Shown here: piece by piece, positions 53,887 to 62,511 of the stretch | Layout of the letters: every line of letters begins with the position of its first letter | How positions within the stretch are numbered: position 1 is the first letter of the stretch | Assembly: GCA_018401435.1 (NCBI GenBank) | Contig: JAGYJW010000018.1 | Coordinates: 1 to 64,000 of the forward strand | DNA from: Deltaproteobacteria bacterium | GTDB taxonomy: Bacteria; Myxococcota_A; UBA796; UBA2385 | DNA length: 64,000 nt | Reading direction: 5' to 3' | Program-made: the position numbers and the translations under genes | The notes under the pieces: generated by a model | The model's input: only the letters and a program-made list of their open reading frames with translations | Databases searched by the model: none | What the model was told of the DNA's origin: nothing

Positions 53887-55059
53887 ATGAACCCCACCCT
53901 GACCCGGCCCCTGGCCGGGCTGATGGCAGCCTTGTGCCTGTCCCCTGCGGCCCTGGCCCAGGAGGCGCCCCCGCCGGTGGCCCCGGTGGCCCCGGCCGCG
54001 GAGGCCGCCCCGGCGCCCGGCGCGCTGCCGCTCCAGCCGGTGGCCTTTGGCGGCGATCTGGTGCCCATGGTGGGCAGCTCGGCGCTGCAGCGGGGCGGCG
54101 ATCTGCGCAGCCTGTCGGTGGGTGTGGTGACCTGGGCAGGCGGCATCGACGGCCTGGAGCTGAGCCTGGTGGGCGGCCTGATTCAGCGCGATGTGGACGG
54201 CCTGCAGGCCACCGCCGGCCTGAACCTGGTGGGGGGCAGCCTGGACGGCTTGCAGCTGTCCGCGGGGGCCAACGCGGTGGGCGGCTTTGTCGATGGGGTG
54301 CAGCTTGCCGCAGGGGGCAACCTCGCCCTGGGTGGGGTGGATGGCGTGCAGGCGGCCGGCGGCGGCAACCTCGCCCTGGGGGATCTCGACGGCATTCAGG
54401 CGGCCGGCGGGGTCAACGCCGCCGACAATGTGGATGGCCTTCAGTTGGCACCCTTCAACCTCGCCCGGGGCCGGGTGGAGGGTCTTCAGTTGGGCGTGGT
54501 CAACGTCGCCCGCAGCTCCAAGGCCTCGCTGGGGCTGGTGAATTTCATCTGGGAGGGCCGCAGCCACATCGATGGCTGGGTGGACGAATCCGGCTTTGGC
54601 ACGGTGGCCCTCAAGCACGGCAGCGACCGCATTCACAACTATTATGGCATCAGCCTGCGCCCCCAGGGCGACTGCCCGGAGTGGGCCCTGCTCTATGGCC
54701 TGGGCCTGCACCATGATGTGGGCCGGCGCCTCTTTATGGAGGTGGACGGCATCGTGCGCCACATCAGCCCCACCGCCGGGCTGCTGCTGGCCAGCAACGA
54801 GCTCTACACCCTGCGCGCCGGGCTGGGTTTGCGCCTGCTCGATGGCCTCGCCCTCACCGGTGCCTTGAGCTGGAACACCTATGTGTCCACCTGGTCTGCC
54901 GGGGGCGTCTATTCACCGCTGGCCGGGCCGGATCTGTCGGTCAATCCCGGCCTGGTGGTGCGCCAGTGGCCCGGCTTCACCCTGGGGGTGCAGCTGCTGC
55001 CGGGCCGGGGGGACTCCTTGAAGCGCGGCGGCCGAGGCGGAGATTCTGTCGCCCTGTGA
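53887..55059 (+). CDS. secreted protein with DGLQ-type surface repeats
   Basis: 390 aa, signal peptide [13 protein letters not shown], then a Pro/Ala linker. Residues 70-210 contain about eight repeats of ~18 residues of the form xDGLQLxAGxNxxxG ([44 protein letters not shown]), resembling the LA_2272-type surface repeats known from Leptospira and myxobacteria. The C-terminal half is barrel-like and ends [13 protein letters not shown]. It is likely outer-membrane or surface localised. It diverges from the LysM gene and precedes msrB on the same strand by 62 bp. Confidence 0.65.
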   Translation: MNPTLTRPLAGLMAALCLSPAALAQEAPPPVAPVAPAAEAAPAPGALPLQPVAFGGDLVPMVGSSALQRGGDLRSLSVGVVTWAGGIDGLELSLVGGLIQRDVDGLQATAGLNLVGGSLDGLQLSAGANAVGGFVDGVQLAAGGNLALGGVDGVQAAGGGNLALGDLDGIQAAGGVNAADNVDGLQLAPFNLARGRVEGLQLGVVNVARSSKASLGLVNFIWEGRSHIDGWVDESGFGTVALKHGSDRIHNYYGISLRPQGDCPEWALLYGLGLHHDVGRRLFMEVDGIVRHISPTAGLLLASNELYTLRAGLGLRLLDGLALTGALSWNTYVSTWSAGGVYSPLAGPDLSVNPGLVVRQWPGFTLGVQLLPGRGDSLKRGGRGGDSVAL

Positions 55060-55121
55060 CCATTCTTTCGGAGGGGCGTCCTCCTCGGGCTATCTCTGCC
55101 CCACGCCCCCTGGGAGGTCCC

Positions 55122-55673
55122 ATGCCGCGCCCGCTCCTGCTCCGCCTGCTGCTGCTCTTGTCCCTGCTGGGTCTGGGCGCCTGCCTGGGTGGATCGGTGG
55201 CGGGCGTCGCCGGCGCGGCAGAGCCCACCACCCTGGCCGCCTCCCATCTCGCGAAGATGGACGTGGACAAAGAAGACTGGAAGGCCAAGACCCATGACTG
55301 GTGGGCGGCCCACCTGACGCCGCTTCAGGTGCAGGTCTGTCGGGATGCCGGCACCGAGCGGCCCTTCACCGGCGCCCACAACGCCCACAAGGGGCCGGGC
55401 ACCTTCCTGTGCAGCTCCTGTGGCCTCGCCCTCTTCGACGCCCAGACCAAATTCGATTCGGGCACGGGCTGGCCGAGCTTCTTCGACGCGCTGCCCGGCG
55501 CCATCAAGTCCGTCAGCGACACCAGCCTGGGCATGACCCGGGTGGAGGTGCGCTGCAGCCGCTGTGACGCGCACCTGGGTCATGTCTTTGACGATGGACC
55601 CAAGCCAACGGGTCTGCGTTACTGCATCAACTCCGTCTGCCTGTTGACTGCGGGGCCGCCCCCGCCCAAGTGA
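55122..55673 (+). CDS. msrB: lipoprotein methionine-R-sulfoxide reductase
   Basis: 183 aa. GGGAGGT precedes the ATG. The signal peptide ends in a lipobox (GLGAC), so this MsrB is anchored outside the cytoplasm. The MsrB fold is clear: CSSC and CSRC zinc pairs, [30 protein letters not shown] with the catalytic Cys at residue 168. It reduces methionine-R-sulfoxide in envelope proteins. The extra Cys in INSVCLL may act as a second redox residue. The N-terminal half before [12 protein letters not shown] is typical of MsrB. Confidence 0.93.
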   Translation: MPRPLLLRLLLLLSLLGLGACLGGSVAGVAGAAEPTTLAASHLAKMDVDKEDWKAKTHDWWAAHLTPLQVQVCRDAGTERPFTGAHNAHKGPGTFLCSSCGLALFDAQTKFDSGTGWPSFFDALPGAIKSVSDTSLGMTRVEVRCSRCDAHLGHVFDDGPKPTGLRYCINSVCLLTAGPPPPK

Positions 55674-55688
55674 CGTCCCGGCAGGGCT

Positions 55689-56177
55689 TCAGGCCGCGCC
55701 CAGGCGCAGGGGCTGGTTGCCGGGATGGGGCAGGACGATCTGCACGGCGTAGGCGTTCTCCTGGCAGATGCGCACCTTGGTCTTGCCCTGGCGCCCGCCG
55801 GCGGCCGGTTGGGGATGCACCCCCGCCAGCAGCTGGGGTTCCAGGCTCAGCCGCTGCCGAAAGCCTGGATCCTCGGTTGCCCGCAGGCGCGTGGCGGCCC
55901 AACGCAGGTCGGGGTCGGTCGGGTCCTGGCCATCCACCTGCAGGCTGCCCAGGGCCGTATGGCCAGCAAAGGGCAGCACGACAATGATCTCGCCAGGCTT
56001 CTCGTTGAGCACCACCACGGCCACGCCCTCGGGCAGGCCCTCTCCCAGCTCCTGTTCGATCACCTGCCTTGACTTGTAGAGCAAGTCGCGGCGAAAGTCG
56101 GGGTCGGCCGAGGCCTTTCGAATCAGGTGCGCCTCCAGCTCCCAGCGGTTTCTCCCGCGGGTCGGGTTCTCGTTCAT
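55689..56177 (-). CDS. twin-module NHLP-leader-like protein without an evident core peptide
   Basis: 162 aa. Residues 12-69 match the nitrile-hydratase-like leader peptide (NHLP) pattern: LEAHLIRKASADPDFRRDLL, then LPEGVAVVVLNEKPGEIIVV. Residues 92-150 repeat the same pattern (ATRLRATEDPGFRQRL ... ICQENAYAVQIVLP). Such leaders normally precede a short modified core peptide; here the second module is followed only by HPGNQPLRLGAA. It may be a scaffold or adaptor derived from a RiPP leader, or a precursor whose core has been lost. It is divergent from the ClpB-like ATPase by 127 bp. The family call is by pattern and should be tested with a profile. Confidence 0.65.
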   Translation of the reverse strand: MNENPTRGRNRWELEAHLIRKASADPDFRRDLLYKSRQVIEQELGEGLPEGVAVVVLNEKPGEIIVVLPFAGHTALGSLQVDGQDPTDPDLRWAATRLRATEDPGFRQRLSLEPQLLAGVHPQPAAGGRQGKTKVRICQENAYAVQIVLPHPGNQPLRLGAA

Positions 56178-56304
56178 GGGCCCTCCGTGGCTGTGCTCCC
56201 CGTTCGGACGCGAGCCGGCGCCCTTGAGGTCGAATCCCGACCGCGGCGGGGGCCTCGGACCGGATAGGACGCACCCGTCCCCCCTGCGTCCCGAGCCGAG
56301 GCCG

Positions 56305-58095
56305 ATGGCCAAGAACAAGAAGGAAGGAAAGGAGCCGAAGGTCAATGACTTTCGTCTGGATGACTGGATTGAGCGCGACCTGACGGCCGCCGCTCGCTCC
56401 GGAGAGCTGACGCCGGCCTTCGAGATGGACGACGCCCTCCACCAGCTCCACGACATCCTGCGCACCGCGGGGCGCTTCCCCGTGCTCACCGGCCCCCCCG
56501 GCGTGGGCAAGACCGCCGCGGTCCACGAGCTGGTGCGGCAGGTCGAGGCCGGCACCGGCCCCGAGCGCCTCAAGGGCGCCCGGGTGGTGCAGATCAGCTT
56601 GCGGGGCATTGCTGGCCGCTTTCCCAAGAAAGAAGAGGCCGCCCAGGCCGCCCAGCGGCTCTTCGACCACATCCTGGACAAGGAGTCCGATGTGGTGCCC
56701 TATATCCGCGATATACACACGGCATTCTCGCTGGACTGGGAGCCCATCCTCTACCGGCTGGTCAGCCAGCTCAAGCGCCCCCTGCTGGCCGAGGCCCCCG
56801 CCCGCGAAATCGACGCCTTGACCGAATACTGGCCCGATCTCAACGAGTTCTTGGCCCCCATCGAGCTGGACGAGCCCCCGGTAGACCGGGTGGCCCGCAT
56901 TCTGGACCAATGGGTGGCCGCCCAGGTCGCCCAGGGCCGCCCCGATGTCTCTCCCGAGGCCCGGCGCGCCGCCATCGAGCTCACGGGCCGCTTTGTGGGC
57001 AACCAGCGCTTCCCCCGCAAGGCCCTGTCCTTGTTGCGGCAGGCCAGCGACCACGGCGAAGGCACCGTCAGCCGGCGCGACGTGGTGCGCCGTTTCAGCC
57101 AGCTCACCCGGGTGCCCGCGCGCCTGGTGGACCCCGAGGTCCCCTTGGATCTGGACGAGCTGGACCGCTTCCTGGGCGATCGGCTGCTGGGCCAGGACGA
57201 GGCCGTGCAGTCCATGGTGCGCATGATCGCCCTGGTCAAGGCCGGCGTGGCCGACCTCAGCCGCCCTTTTGGCGTCTTCTTCTTCGTGGGGCCCACCGGG
57301 GTCGGAAAGACGCATACCGCGCAGCTTCTCGCCGATTACCTCTTTGGCGATCGCCAGCGCGTGATCCGGGTCAACCTCGCCGACTACGCCGACGACGCCG
57401 GCCAGGCCACGCTCTTTGGCAGCCCCCTGGCCAGCCGCCTGTCCGACCAGCGCGGCGTGCTCACCCAGCGACTCGCGGGGCACCCCTTTGGCGTGCTGCT
57501 GTTGGACGAGTTCGAGAAGGCCCACGCCCGCGTGCATGACGCCTTTCTGCAGCTGGTCGATGAGGGCCGCTTCATCAATGGCCGGGCCGAGGTGGTGCCC
57601 GTCACCAGCCTCATCGTCATCGCCACCAGCAACGCCGGCTCCGAGGTCTACCGCGAGGCCGGCATCGGCTTCTCTCGGGCCGATGACCTGGTGGCCCTCG
57701 ACGCCGAGCTGGACCGCCGCCTGCAGGCCCGCTACCGCTTCGAATTCCTCAACCGCTTCGACCGCATCGTGCATTTCCACCCCCTGGACCGCACCGCGAT
57801 TCGGGGCATCGCCCGGCGCGAGCTGGCCGAGCTGGTGCAGCGCACCGCAGCCTCGCACCATGGCGTCCAGGTCGAGGTCGCGCCTGCGGTGGTGGACTGG
57901 CTCAGCCAGCACGGCTACCACCCGCACTTTGGCGCCCGCTTCTTGCGCCGCGAGGTCGAACGCCATGTAACGGGCGCGCTGGCCGAGCATCTGGTGAGGC
58001 ACCGACCGCCTCCCGGCAGCCGCGTGCAGCTGACGGTCCTTCACGATCGCGTGGTCATCCACGACCTGGGTGAGGCCCGGGACGCGGCCAAATGA
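56305..58095 (+). CDS. ClpB-like AAA+ ATPase with a degenerate first nucleotide domain
   Basis: 596 aa, about 260 shorter than ClpB, lacking the N-terminal Clp_N domain and the coiled-coil middle domain. D1 keeps Walker A (GPPGVGKT, residues 63-70), but Walker B reads YIRDIH (133-138) where ClpB has FIDELH, and the usual sensor-1 and arginine-finger region is replaced by APAREIDALTEYW. D2 has Walker A GPTGVGKT (329-336), Walker B LLLDEFEKAH, sensor IATSNAGSE and sensor-2 GARFLRREVER, all canonical. It is therefore probably D2-driven. It heads a run of same-strand genes to the methyltransferase and is divergent from the NHLP-like gene. Confidence 0.85.
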   Translation: MAKNKKEGKEPKVNDFRLDDWIERDLTAAARSGELTPAFEMDDALHQLHDILRTAGRFPVLTGPPGVGKTAAVHELVRQVEAGTGPERLKGARVVQISLRGIAGRFPKKEEAAQAAQRLFDHILDKESDVVPYIRDIHTAFSLDWEPILYRLVSQLKRPLLAEAPAREIDALTEYWPDLNEFLAPIELDEPPVDRVARILDQWVAAQVAQGRPDVSPEARRAAIELTGRFVGNQRFPRKALSLLRQASDHGEGTVSRRDVVRRFSQLTRVPARLVDPEVPLDLDELDRFLGDRLLGQDEAVQSMVRMIALVKAGVADLSRPFGVFFFVGPTGVGKTHTAQLLADYLFGDRQRVIRVNLADYADDAGQATLFGSPLASRLSDQRGVLTQRLAGHPFGVLLLDEFEKAHARVHDAFLQLVDEGRFINGRAEVVPVTSLIVIATSNAGSEVYREAGIGFSRADDLVALDAELDRRLQARYRFEFLNRFDRIVHFHPLDRTAIRGIARRELAELVQRTAASHHGVQVEVAPAVVDWLSQHGYHPHFGARFLRREVERHVTGALAEHLVRHRPPPGSRVQLTVLHDRVVIHDLGEARDAAK

Positions 58096-58146
58096 GCCCC
58101 GTCCCGTCGCTGGTGCACCCCTTCCTCCTTGCCGCGAGGCGGCCCC

Positions 58147-58983
58147 ATGCCCTACTCCACCGTCGCCGATCTGCTCAGCCCCCTGCCCACCACGGTGGGC
58201 CCCGAGGCCTCCGCCCGGGAGTGCGCCTGGATGATGCGCGAGGGCGACGTCAGCCACCTTGTCGTCACCGACCAGGGCCGCGCGGTGGGCCTGGTGTCGG
58301 ACTTCGCGCTCTACAGCCAGGAGGCCCGCCTGCCGCGGGTGCACCGCCTGCCCGACCCCGACGCCCTGGTGGATTGCAGTCTGCGGGCGCGGGATCTCAT
58401 GGTGAAGCCTGCCTTGGTGGCCCGCCCCGGCGACCCCCTGGTGCCGCTGCTCTACCGGCTGGCCGAGAGCGTGGACGAGGCGGTCCTGGTGGTGGATGAG
58501 GGCCGTCGGCCTCTGGGCCTGGTCACCGAGCAGGCCGCGGTCGCCCTGGCGGCCGGGCAGCTGGACGGGGGGCCGACCGCCTCGCGCTACACCCTGCCGC
58601 GGCTGGTGCAGGTGGATGCGAGCGCGCCCCGCAGCGTCGCCCGGCAGGCCCTGCTCGACGCGGGGGTCCGTCACCTGCTCATTCTTGAAAATGAACGATT
58701 GGTGGGCGTTCTCAGCGCGCGCGACCTCAGTCGGGAGGGCTGGCCTGCCGGCCTGAACGCAGCCCCCGACGCCGATCTTCCGGTCTCGCACCTGCTCCGC
58801 CGCCGCCCCATCACCGTGGACCCCACCATGCCCGTGCGGGCGGTGGCCCAGATGATGGGAGATCTCGCCATCGGCTGCATTCCCGTCGTGGACGGCGGGC
58901 TGCCGGTGGGGGTCATCACGCGCACCGACCTGGTGCGGGCCCTGGCCGAGACCCTGGCCGACGCCCCGGTGGATCCGGCCTGA
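58147..58983 (+). CDS. four-CBS-domain protein
   Basis: 278 aa. Four CBS modules make two Bateman pairs: SPLPTTVGPEASARECAWMM, ARDLMVKPALVARPGDPL, then LILENERLVGVLSARDLSRE and RRRPITVDPTMPVRAVAQMM ending IPVVDGGLPVGVITRTDLVR. CBS pairs sense adenosine nucleotides. It starts 51 bp after the ATPase and 36 bp before the ferritin-like gene, so it is probably the regulatory component of that operon. The ATG at 58147 is preferred to the one at 58129 because the first CBS starts immediately. Confidence 0.85.
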   Translation: MPYSTVADLLSPLPTTVGPEASARECAWMMREGDVSHLVVTDQGRAVGLVSDFALYSQEARLPRVHRLPDPDALVDCSLRARDLMVKPALVARPGDPLVPLLYRLAESVDEAVLVVDEGRRPLGLVTEQAAVALAAGQLDGGPTASRYTLPRLVQVDASAPRSVARQALLDAGVRHLLILENERLVGVLSARDLSREGWPAGLNAAPDADLPVSHLLRRRPITVDPTMPVRAVAQMMGDLAIGCIPVVDGGLPVGVITRTDLVRALAETLADAPVDPA

Positions 58984-59019
58984 GCGCCGCGTCCGGCCGG
59001 CAGCGGGTAGAGTGGGCCC

Positions 59020-59709
59020 ATGCGCTCCAGCCTGGCCCGACTGCTCTTCTGGCGAAAGCCCGATGACCGCTTCCGCGACTTCGCCGAGACCGAGGCCTTT
59101 GGTGCCCGGGACCTCGCCCGCGCCGCCGAGCAGACCGAGGACCCCTGGGTGCGCCGCCAGCTGATCCTGCACGCCCAGGACGAGGTGCGCCACGCCCGTC
59201 TGCTGGACGAGCAGAGCCCCCAGGCGCCGTCTGCGGGTTTGGGCGCCTCGATGATCGCCGAGGATCAGCCCGCCGACGGCATCGACCTGGCCGAGATGGG
59301 CGAGATCGGCTTTCTGGCCTTTGTTCACGAGGCCGAGAAGCGGGCCACCCGCGAGTTCGGCCTGCACCGCGACGCCTTGGGCGCGCGCGGCCAGTTCTTC
59401 GAGTCCATCCTGGCCGACGAGAAGCGCCATGTGGCCTGGACGGGCCACGCCTTGGACCGCCACCGGGCGGCGGGCCGGGCCGACGAGGTGAAGCGGGCCC
59501 TGCGGCAGGTGCGACGCCAGCGCTGGATGGGCCTCTGGTTGGCCTTCGCCCGGCGGCTCTCCCTGCTGACCAGCGCCCTGCTGCTGGGCCTCCTCTACCT
59601 GGTCGCCCTGGGGCCCTTCGCCCTGCTGGCGGGGCGCTGGAAGTCGGGCTGGCTTCCGGCCGCCGCGCCCACCCCCTCGACCGCCAGTTCTGAGCCGGGG
59701 TGTCCGTGA
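59020..59709 (+). CDS. ferritin-like di-iron protein with C-terminal membrane helices
   Basis: 229 aa. A four-helix ferritin-like core carries Glu/His iron ligands in AETEAFGARDLARAAEQTE, HAQDEVRHARLLDE, FVHEAEKRATREF and ADEKRHVAWTGH. The C-terminal part (LSLLTSALLLGLLYLVALGPFALL) is one or two membrane helices. It could be a membrane-bound rubrerythrin-like oxidase or oxygenase for a lipid or metabolite. The carbamoyltransferase gene overlaps its stop. Iron ligation is inferred from the ExxH pattern. Confidence 0.78.
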   Translation: MRSSLARLLFWRKPDDRFRDFAETEAFGARDLARAAEQTEDPWVRRQLILHAQDEVRHARLLDEQSPQAPSAGLGASMIAEDQPADGIDLAEMGEIGFLAFVHEAEKRATREFGLHRDALGARGQFFESILADEKRHVAWTGHALDRHRAAGRADEVKRALRQVRRQRWMGLWLAFARRLSLLTSALLLGLLYLVALGPFALLAGRWKSGWLPAAAPTPSTASSEPGCP

Positions 59710-61400
59710 GCCAGCGTGTCCTCGGCCTCTCTGCCTGGTTCCACGACGCCGCTGCCGCGCTGGTGGTGGACGGCCGGCTGGTGGCCTTCGCCCAAGAGGA
59801 GCGGCTGAGCCGGCGCAAGAACGACCCGGCCTTGCCCACCCGGGCCATCGCCGCCTGCCTGGCCCAAGGTGGTCTGAATATCAACGATATAGACCTCGTG
59901 GTCTGGCATGAGAAGCCCCTGCTCAAATTCGAGCGGGTGCTGCTGACCTCCTTGCGCACCTTCCCCCAAGGGCTGACCACCTTTCGGCGGGCCATGGTCA
60001 GCATGGTGGGCGACAAGCTCTGGGTGAAGGCCCGCCTGGTCGAGCGCCTGGGCATCGCGCCGGGCCGCGTGCGCTTTTCGGGGCACCACCAGTCCCATGC
60101 CGCGGCGGCCTGGCGCTGCTCGCCCTTCGACCGCGCCGCCGTCCTGTGTGTGGACGGGGTGGGCGAGTGGGCCACCACCACCACCTGGCGGGCCCGAGAG
60201 GGGGCCCTGGAGCCGCTCTCCGAGCTGCACTTCCCCCACAGCCTCGGCCTGCTCTACAGCGTGTTCACCGCCTTTCTGGGCTTTCGGGTGAACGAGGGCG
60301 AGTACAAGGTGATGGGCCTCGCGGCCTTTGGTGAGCCCCGCTACACCGACGCGGTCCACCGCGTGCTGCGATGCAGCAAGGACGGCAGCTTCGAGCTGGA
60401 TCTCGACCACTTCCTCTTTCACCGTCACCCAGAGCGCAGCTGGACCCCCGCCTTTGAGGCCCTCTTTGGTGCGCCCCGGGCGCCAGGCGCCCCCCTCGAA
60501 CAGCGCCACAAGGACCTCGCGGCATCCATTCAGCAGGTCCTTGAAGAGCGGCTGCTGGCCCTCTGCCGCCAGCTTCATGCCGACACCGGTGAATCCAAGC
60601 TCTGCCTGGGGGGAGGGGTCGCGCTGAATTCCGTCGCCGTCGGGCGCATTCTGGCGGAGGGGCCCTTTGAGGACGTCTTCGTCATGCCCGCGGCGGGGGA
60701 CGCCGGCTCGGCCCTGGGGGCGGCCCTGGTGGGGGCGGGCCTGCCGCGGGTCACCCTGCGGCATGCGGCCTGGGGTGCCGATCTTCCCCCCGAACCCATC
60801 CAGCGCTTCTTGGAGGGCGGCGGCATCGCCCACAGCAGGCCCCCCGACATCGCGGTGGCCGTGGCCGAACGCATCGCCGCCGGCCAGGTGGTGGGCTGGA
60901 TGCAAGGCCGCTTCGAGCTGGGCCCGCGGGCCCTGGGGCAGCGCTCCATCCTGGCCAACCCCCAGGATCCGCTGGCCAAGGACCACCTCAACCAGCGCAT
61001 CAAGTTCCGCGAGCCCTTCCGGCCCTTTGCCCCCAGCGTGCGGGCCGACGCCTCCGCTGCCCTCTTTGACCTGCCCGCGGGCGGCGCCTGGGCCCGCCGC
61101 TTCATGAGCACCACCGTGCCCGGTCGCGACCCTCGGCTGGCCAGCGCCCTGCATGTGGACGGGTCGGCCCGGGTGCAGGAGGTCCACCCCGAAGATCAGC
61201 CCCTCTACGCCCATCTCTTGGATGAGGTGGAGGCCCGCACCGGCCTGCCCGCCGTCATCAATACCAGCTTCAACCTCGCGGGAGAGCCCATGGTGGCCAG
61301 TGCTGCCGATGGCTATGCCACCTTCCTGCGCTGCGACATGGACGCCCTGGCCATCGGGCCCTATCTGATCACCCGCGACCGCCCCCCCGAGCGCCCATGA
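59706..61400 (+). CDS. NodU/CmcH-type carbamoyltransferase
   Basis: 564 aa; the GTG start at 59706 gives a GTGA overlap, with GTG 59700 as alternative. The Kae1-like N-domain has GLSAWFHDAAAALVVDGRL, FAQEERLSRRKNDPALP, FSGHHQSHAAAAW and LCVDGVGEW. The C-terminal YrdC-like domain ends with MQGRFELGPRALGQRSILA, IKFREPFRPFAPSV and TSFNLAGEPMV. It carbamoylates hydroxyl groups of sugars or small molecules from carbamoyl phosphate. It is followed by DUF5989, the order known from SxtI-type clusters; the usual SxtJ membrane protein is missing. Confidence 0.92.
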   Translation: MSQRVLGLSAWFHDAAAALVVDGRLVAFAQEERLSRRKNDPALPTRAIAACLAQGGLNINDIDLVVWHEKPLLKFERVLLTSLRTFPQGLTTFRRAMVSMVGDKLWVKARLVERLGIAPGRVRFSGHHQSHAAAAWRCSPFDRAAVLCVDGVGEWATTTTWRAREGALEPLSELHFPHSLGLLYSVFTAFLGFRVNEGEYKVMGLAAFGEPRYTDAVHRVLRCSKDGSFELDLDHFLFHRHPERSWTPAFEALFGAPRAPGAPLEQRHKDLAASIQQVLEERLLALCRQLHADTGESKLCLGGGVALNSVAVGRILAEGPFEDVFVMPAAGDAGSALGAALVGAGLPRVTLRHAAWGADLPPEPIQRFLEGGGIAHSRPPDIAVAVAERIAAGQVVGWMQGRFELGPRALGQRSILANPQDPLAKDHLNQRIKFREPFRPFAPSVRADASAALFDLPAGGAWARRFMSTTVPGRDPRLASALHVDGSARVQEVHPEDQPLYAHLLDEVEARTGLPAVINTSFNLAGEPMVASAADGYATFLRCDMDALAIGPYLITRDRPPERP

Positions 61401-61570
61401 ACACGCTGAAGGCCCTGCTCGAGACCCTGGGCCAGGTGGTGCTCTGGCTCAAGGAGCGCCGGCTGGGCTGGTTGGCCCCCCTGGTGATGGTCCTGCTGGC
61501 TCTGGGGCTGCTCTTTGCCCTGGCAGCGGCCGTTCCCGCCGTCTCGCCCTTCGTCTACCTGCTCTTCTGA
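61397..61570 (+). CDS. DUF5989-like small membrane protein
   Basis: 57 aa, too short for ordinary ORF filters. The ATG overlaps the carbamoyltransferase stop (ATGA). After a short amphipathic start (MNTLKALLETLGQVVLWLKE) comes one hydrophobic helix (LAPLVMVLLALGLLFALAAA) and SPFVYLLF. This matches DUF5989, normally placed between carbamoyltransferase and SxtJ genes. It is likely an accessory subunit of the carbamoyltransferase membrane complex; function unproven. Confidence 0.75.
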   Translation: MNTLKALLETLGQVVLWLKERRLGWLAPLVMVLLALGLLFALAAAVPAVSPFVYLLF

Positions 61571-61576
61571 GGACCC

Positions 61577-62478
61577 ATGCTGGCCTGCCCCCGCTGCCAG
61601 CGCCCCTGGGCGGATCCCGGCCCCTGCGGCGGCTGCAGCCTGGCCGCGCAGGATCACGACGGGGTGCTCGATCTCTTCGTGGACCGCCCCGGCGGCGAGG
61701 ACAACGTCACCGGCACGGTGCGGGCCTTCTACGAGCAGCGGCCCTTTCCCGACTACCGGCCCGAGGACGACCGCGGCAGCCTGCTTCAGCGGGGCGGGCC
61801 AGCCCCTTCACCCGCGAGCTGGACGACAGCCTGCCGCCCCAGGCCCGGGTGGTGGAGCTGGGCTGCGGCACGGGCCAGCTGGGCCTCTTCCTGGCCCTGG
61901 CCGGGCGACCGGTGCTGGGGGTGGACCTCAGCCTCACCTCCTTGCAGGTGGCCGAGGCCTTTCGGCGCCGGGCCGGCATCGTCAGCGCCCGGCTGGTGCG
62001 GGGCAACCTCTTTGTGCCCCCGGTGCTGCCGGCCTCGGCCGACCTGGTGATCTGCAGCGGCGTGCTGCACCACACCGGCGATCCCGAAGGCGGCTTCCAA
62101 TCGGCGGTGCGGCTGCTGCGCCCGGGGGGCTGCATCCTGGTGGGCCTGTACAGCCGGGCGGGTCGGCTGCTGCTGCCCCTGCTGCGGGGGCGCCACCAGC
62201 GGCAGGCTACCGACCGCCGGGGCCTGGCCTGGTATGCCGACCAGCACGAGCATCCCCACGAGTCCCGCCACACGGTGGGAGAGGTGCTGGGCTGGTTCGA
62301 GCGGGCGGGCCTGCGCTACCTGTCGGCGCGCCCTGGCATCCTGCCCGGCCAGCCCGAGGGCCCCCTCTTCCAAAGCAGCGACCCCGGGGGCAGCCTCGGG
62401 CAGCTCGCCGCCCAGCTGTCCTGGCTGGGGCGGGCGGCCGACGGGGGGCTCTTCTTGATGGTGGGGCAAAAACACTGA
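61577..62478 (+). CDS. zinc-ribbon class I SAM methyltransferase, frame-shifted
   Basis: Starts with a zinc-ribbon segment (MLACPRCQRPW ... CGGCSLA), then a methyltransferase domain (VVELGCGTGQLGLFLALA, DLVICSGVLHHTGDPEGGFQ). The glycine-rich SAM loop is ELGCGTGQ. A frame change near 61791-61798 needs one extra G (GGGGCGGG to GGGGCGGGG) to join ...QRG to ASPFTRELDD. With that, the protein is about 300 aa. It begins 6 bp after DUF5989 and probably modifies the same product or a glycan intermediate. The gene converges with the SGNH gene. Confidence 0.75.
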
Positions 62479-62511
62479 TATTTCGTCGGCATATCGTGGA
62501 AATATCAGTGT
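62472..62511. terminator. perfect 13-bp inverted repeat between convergent genes
   Basis: ACACTGATATTTC (62472-62484) and its exact complement GAAATATCAGTGT (62499-62511), with a 14-base loop. The stem overlaps the methyltransferase stop and reaches the SGNH gene stop. It is unusually AT-rich for this window. It may be a bidirectional terminator, or a regulatory palindrome. Confidence 0.6.

Noticed and set aside
55627..59463. 1278-aa minus-strand ORF
   Set aside because: It is the antisense of the ATPase, CBS and ferritin-like genes, which have clear conserved motifs on the plus strand.
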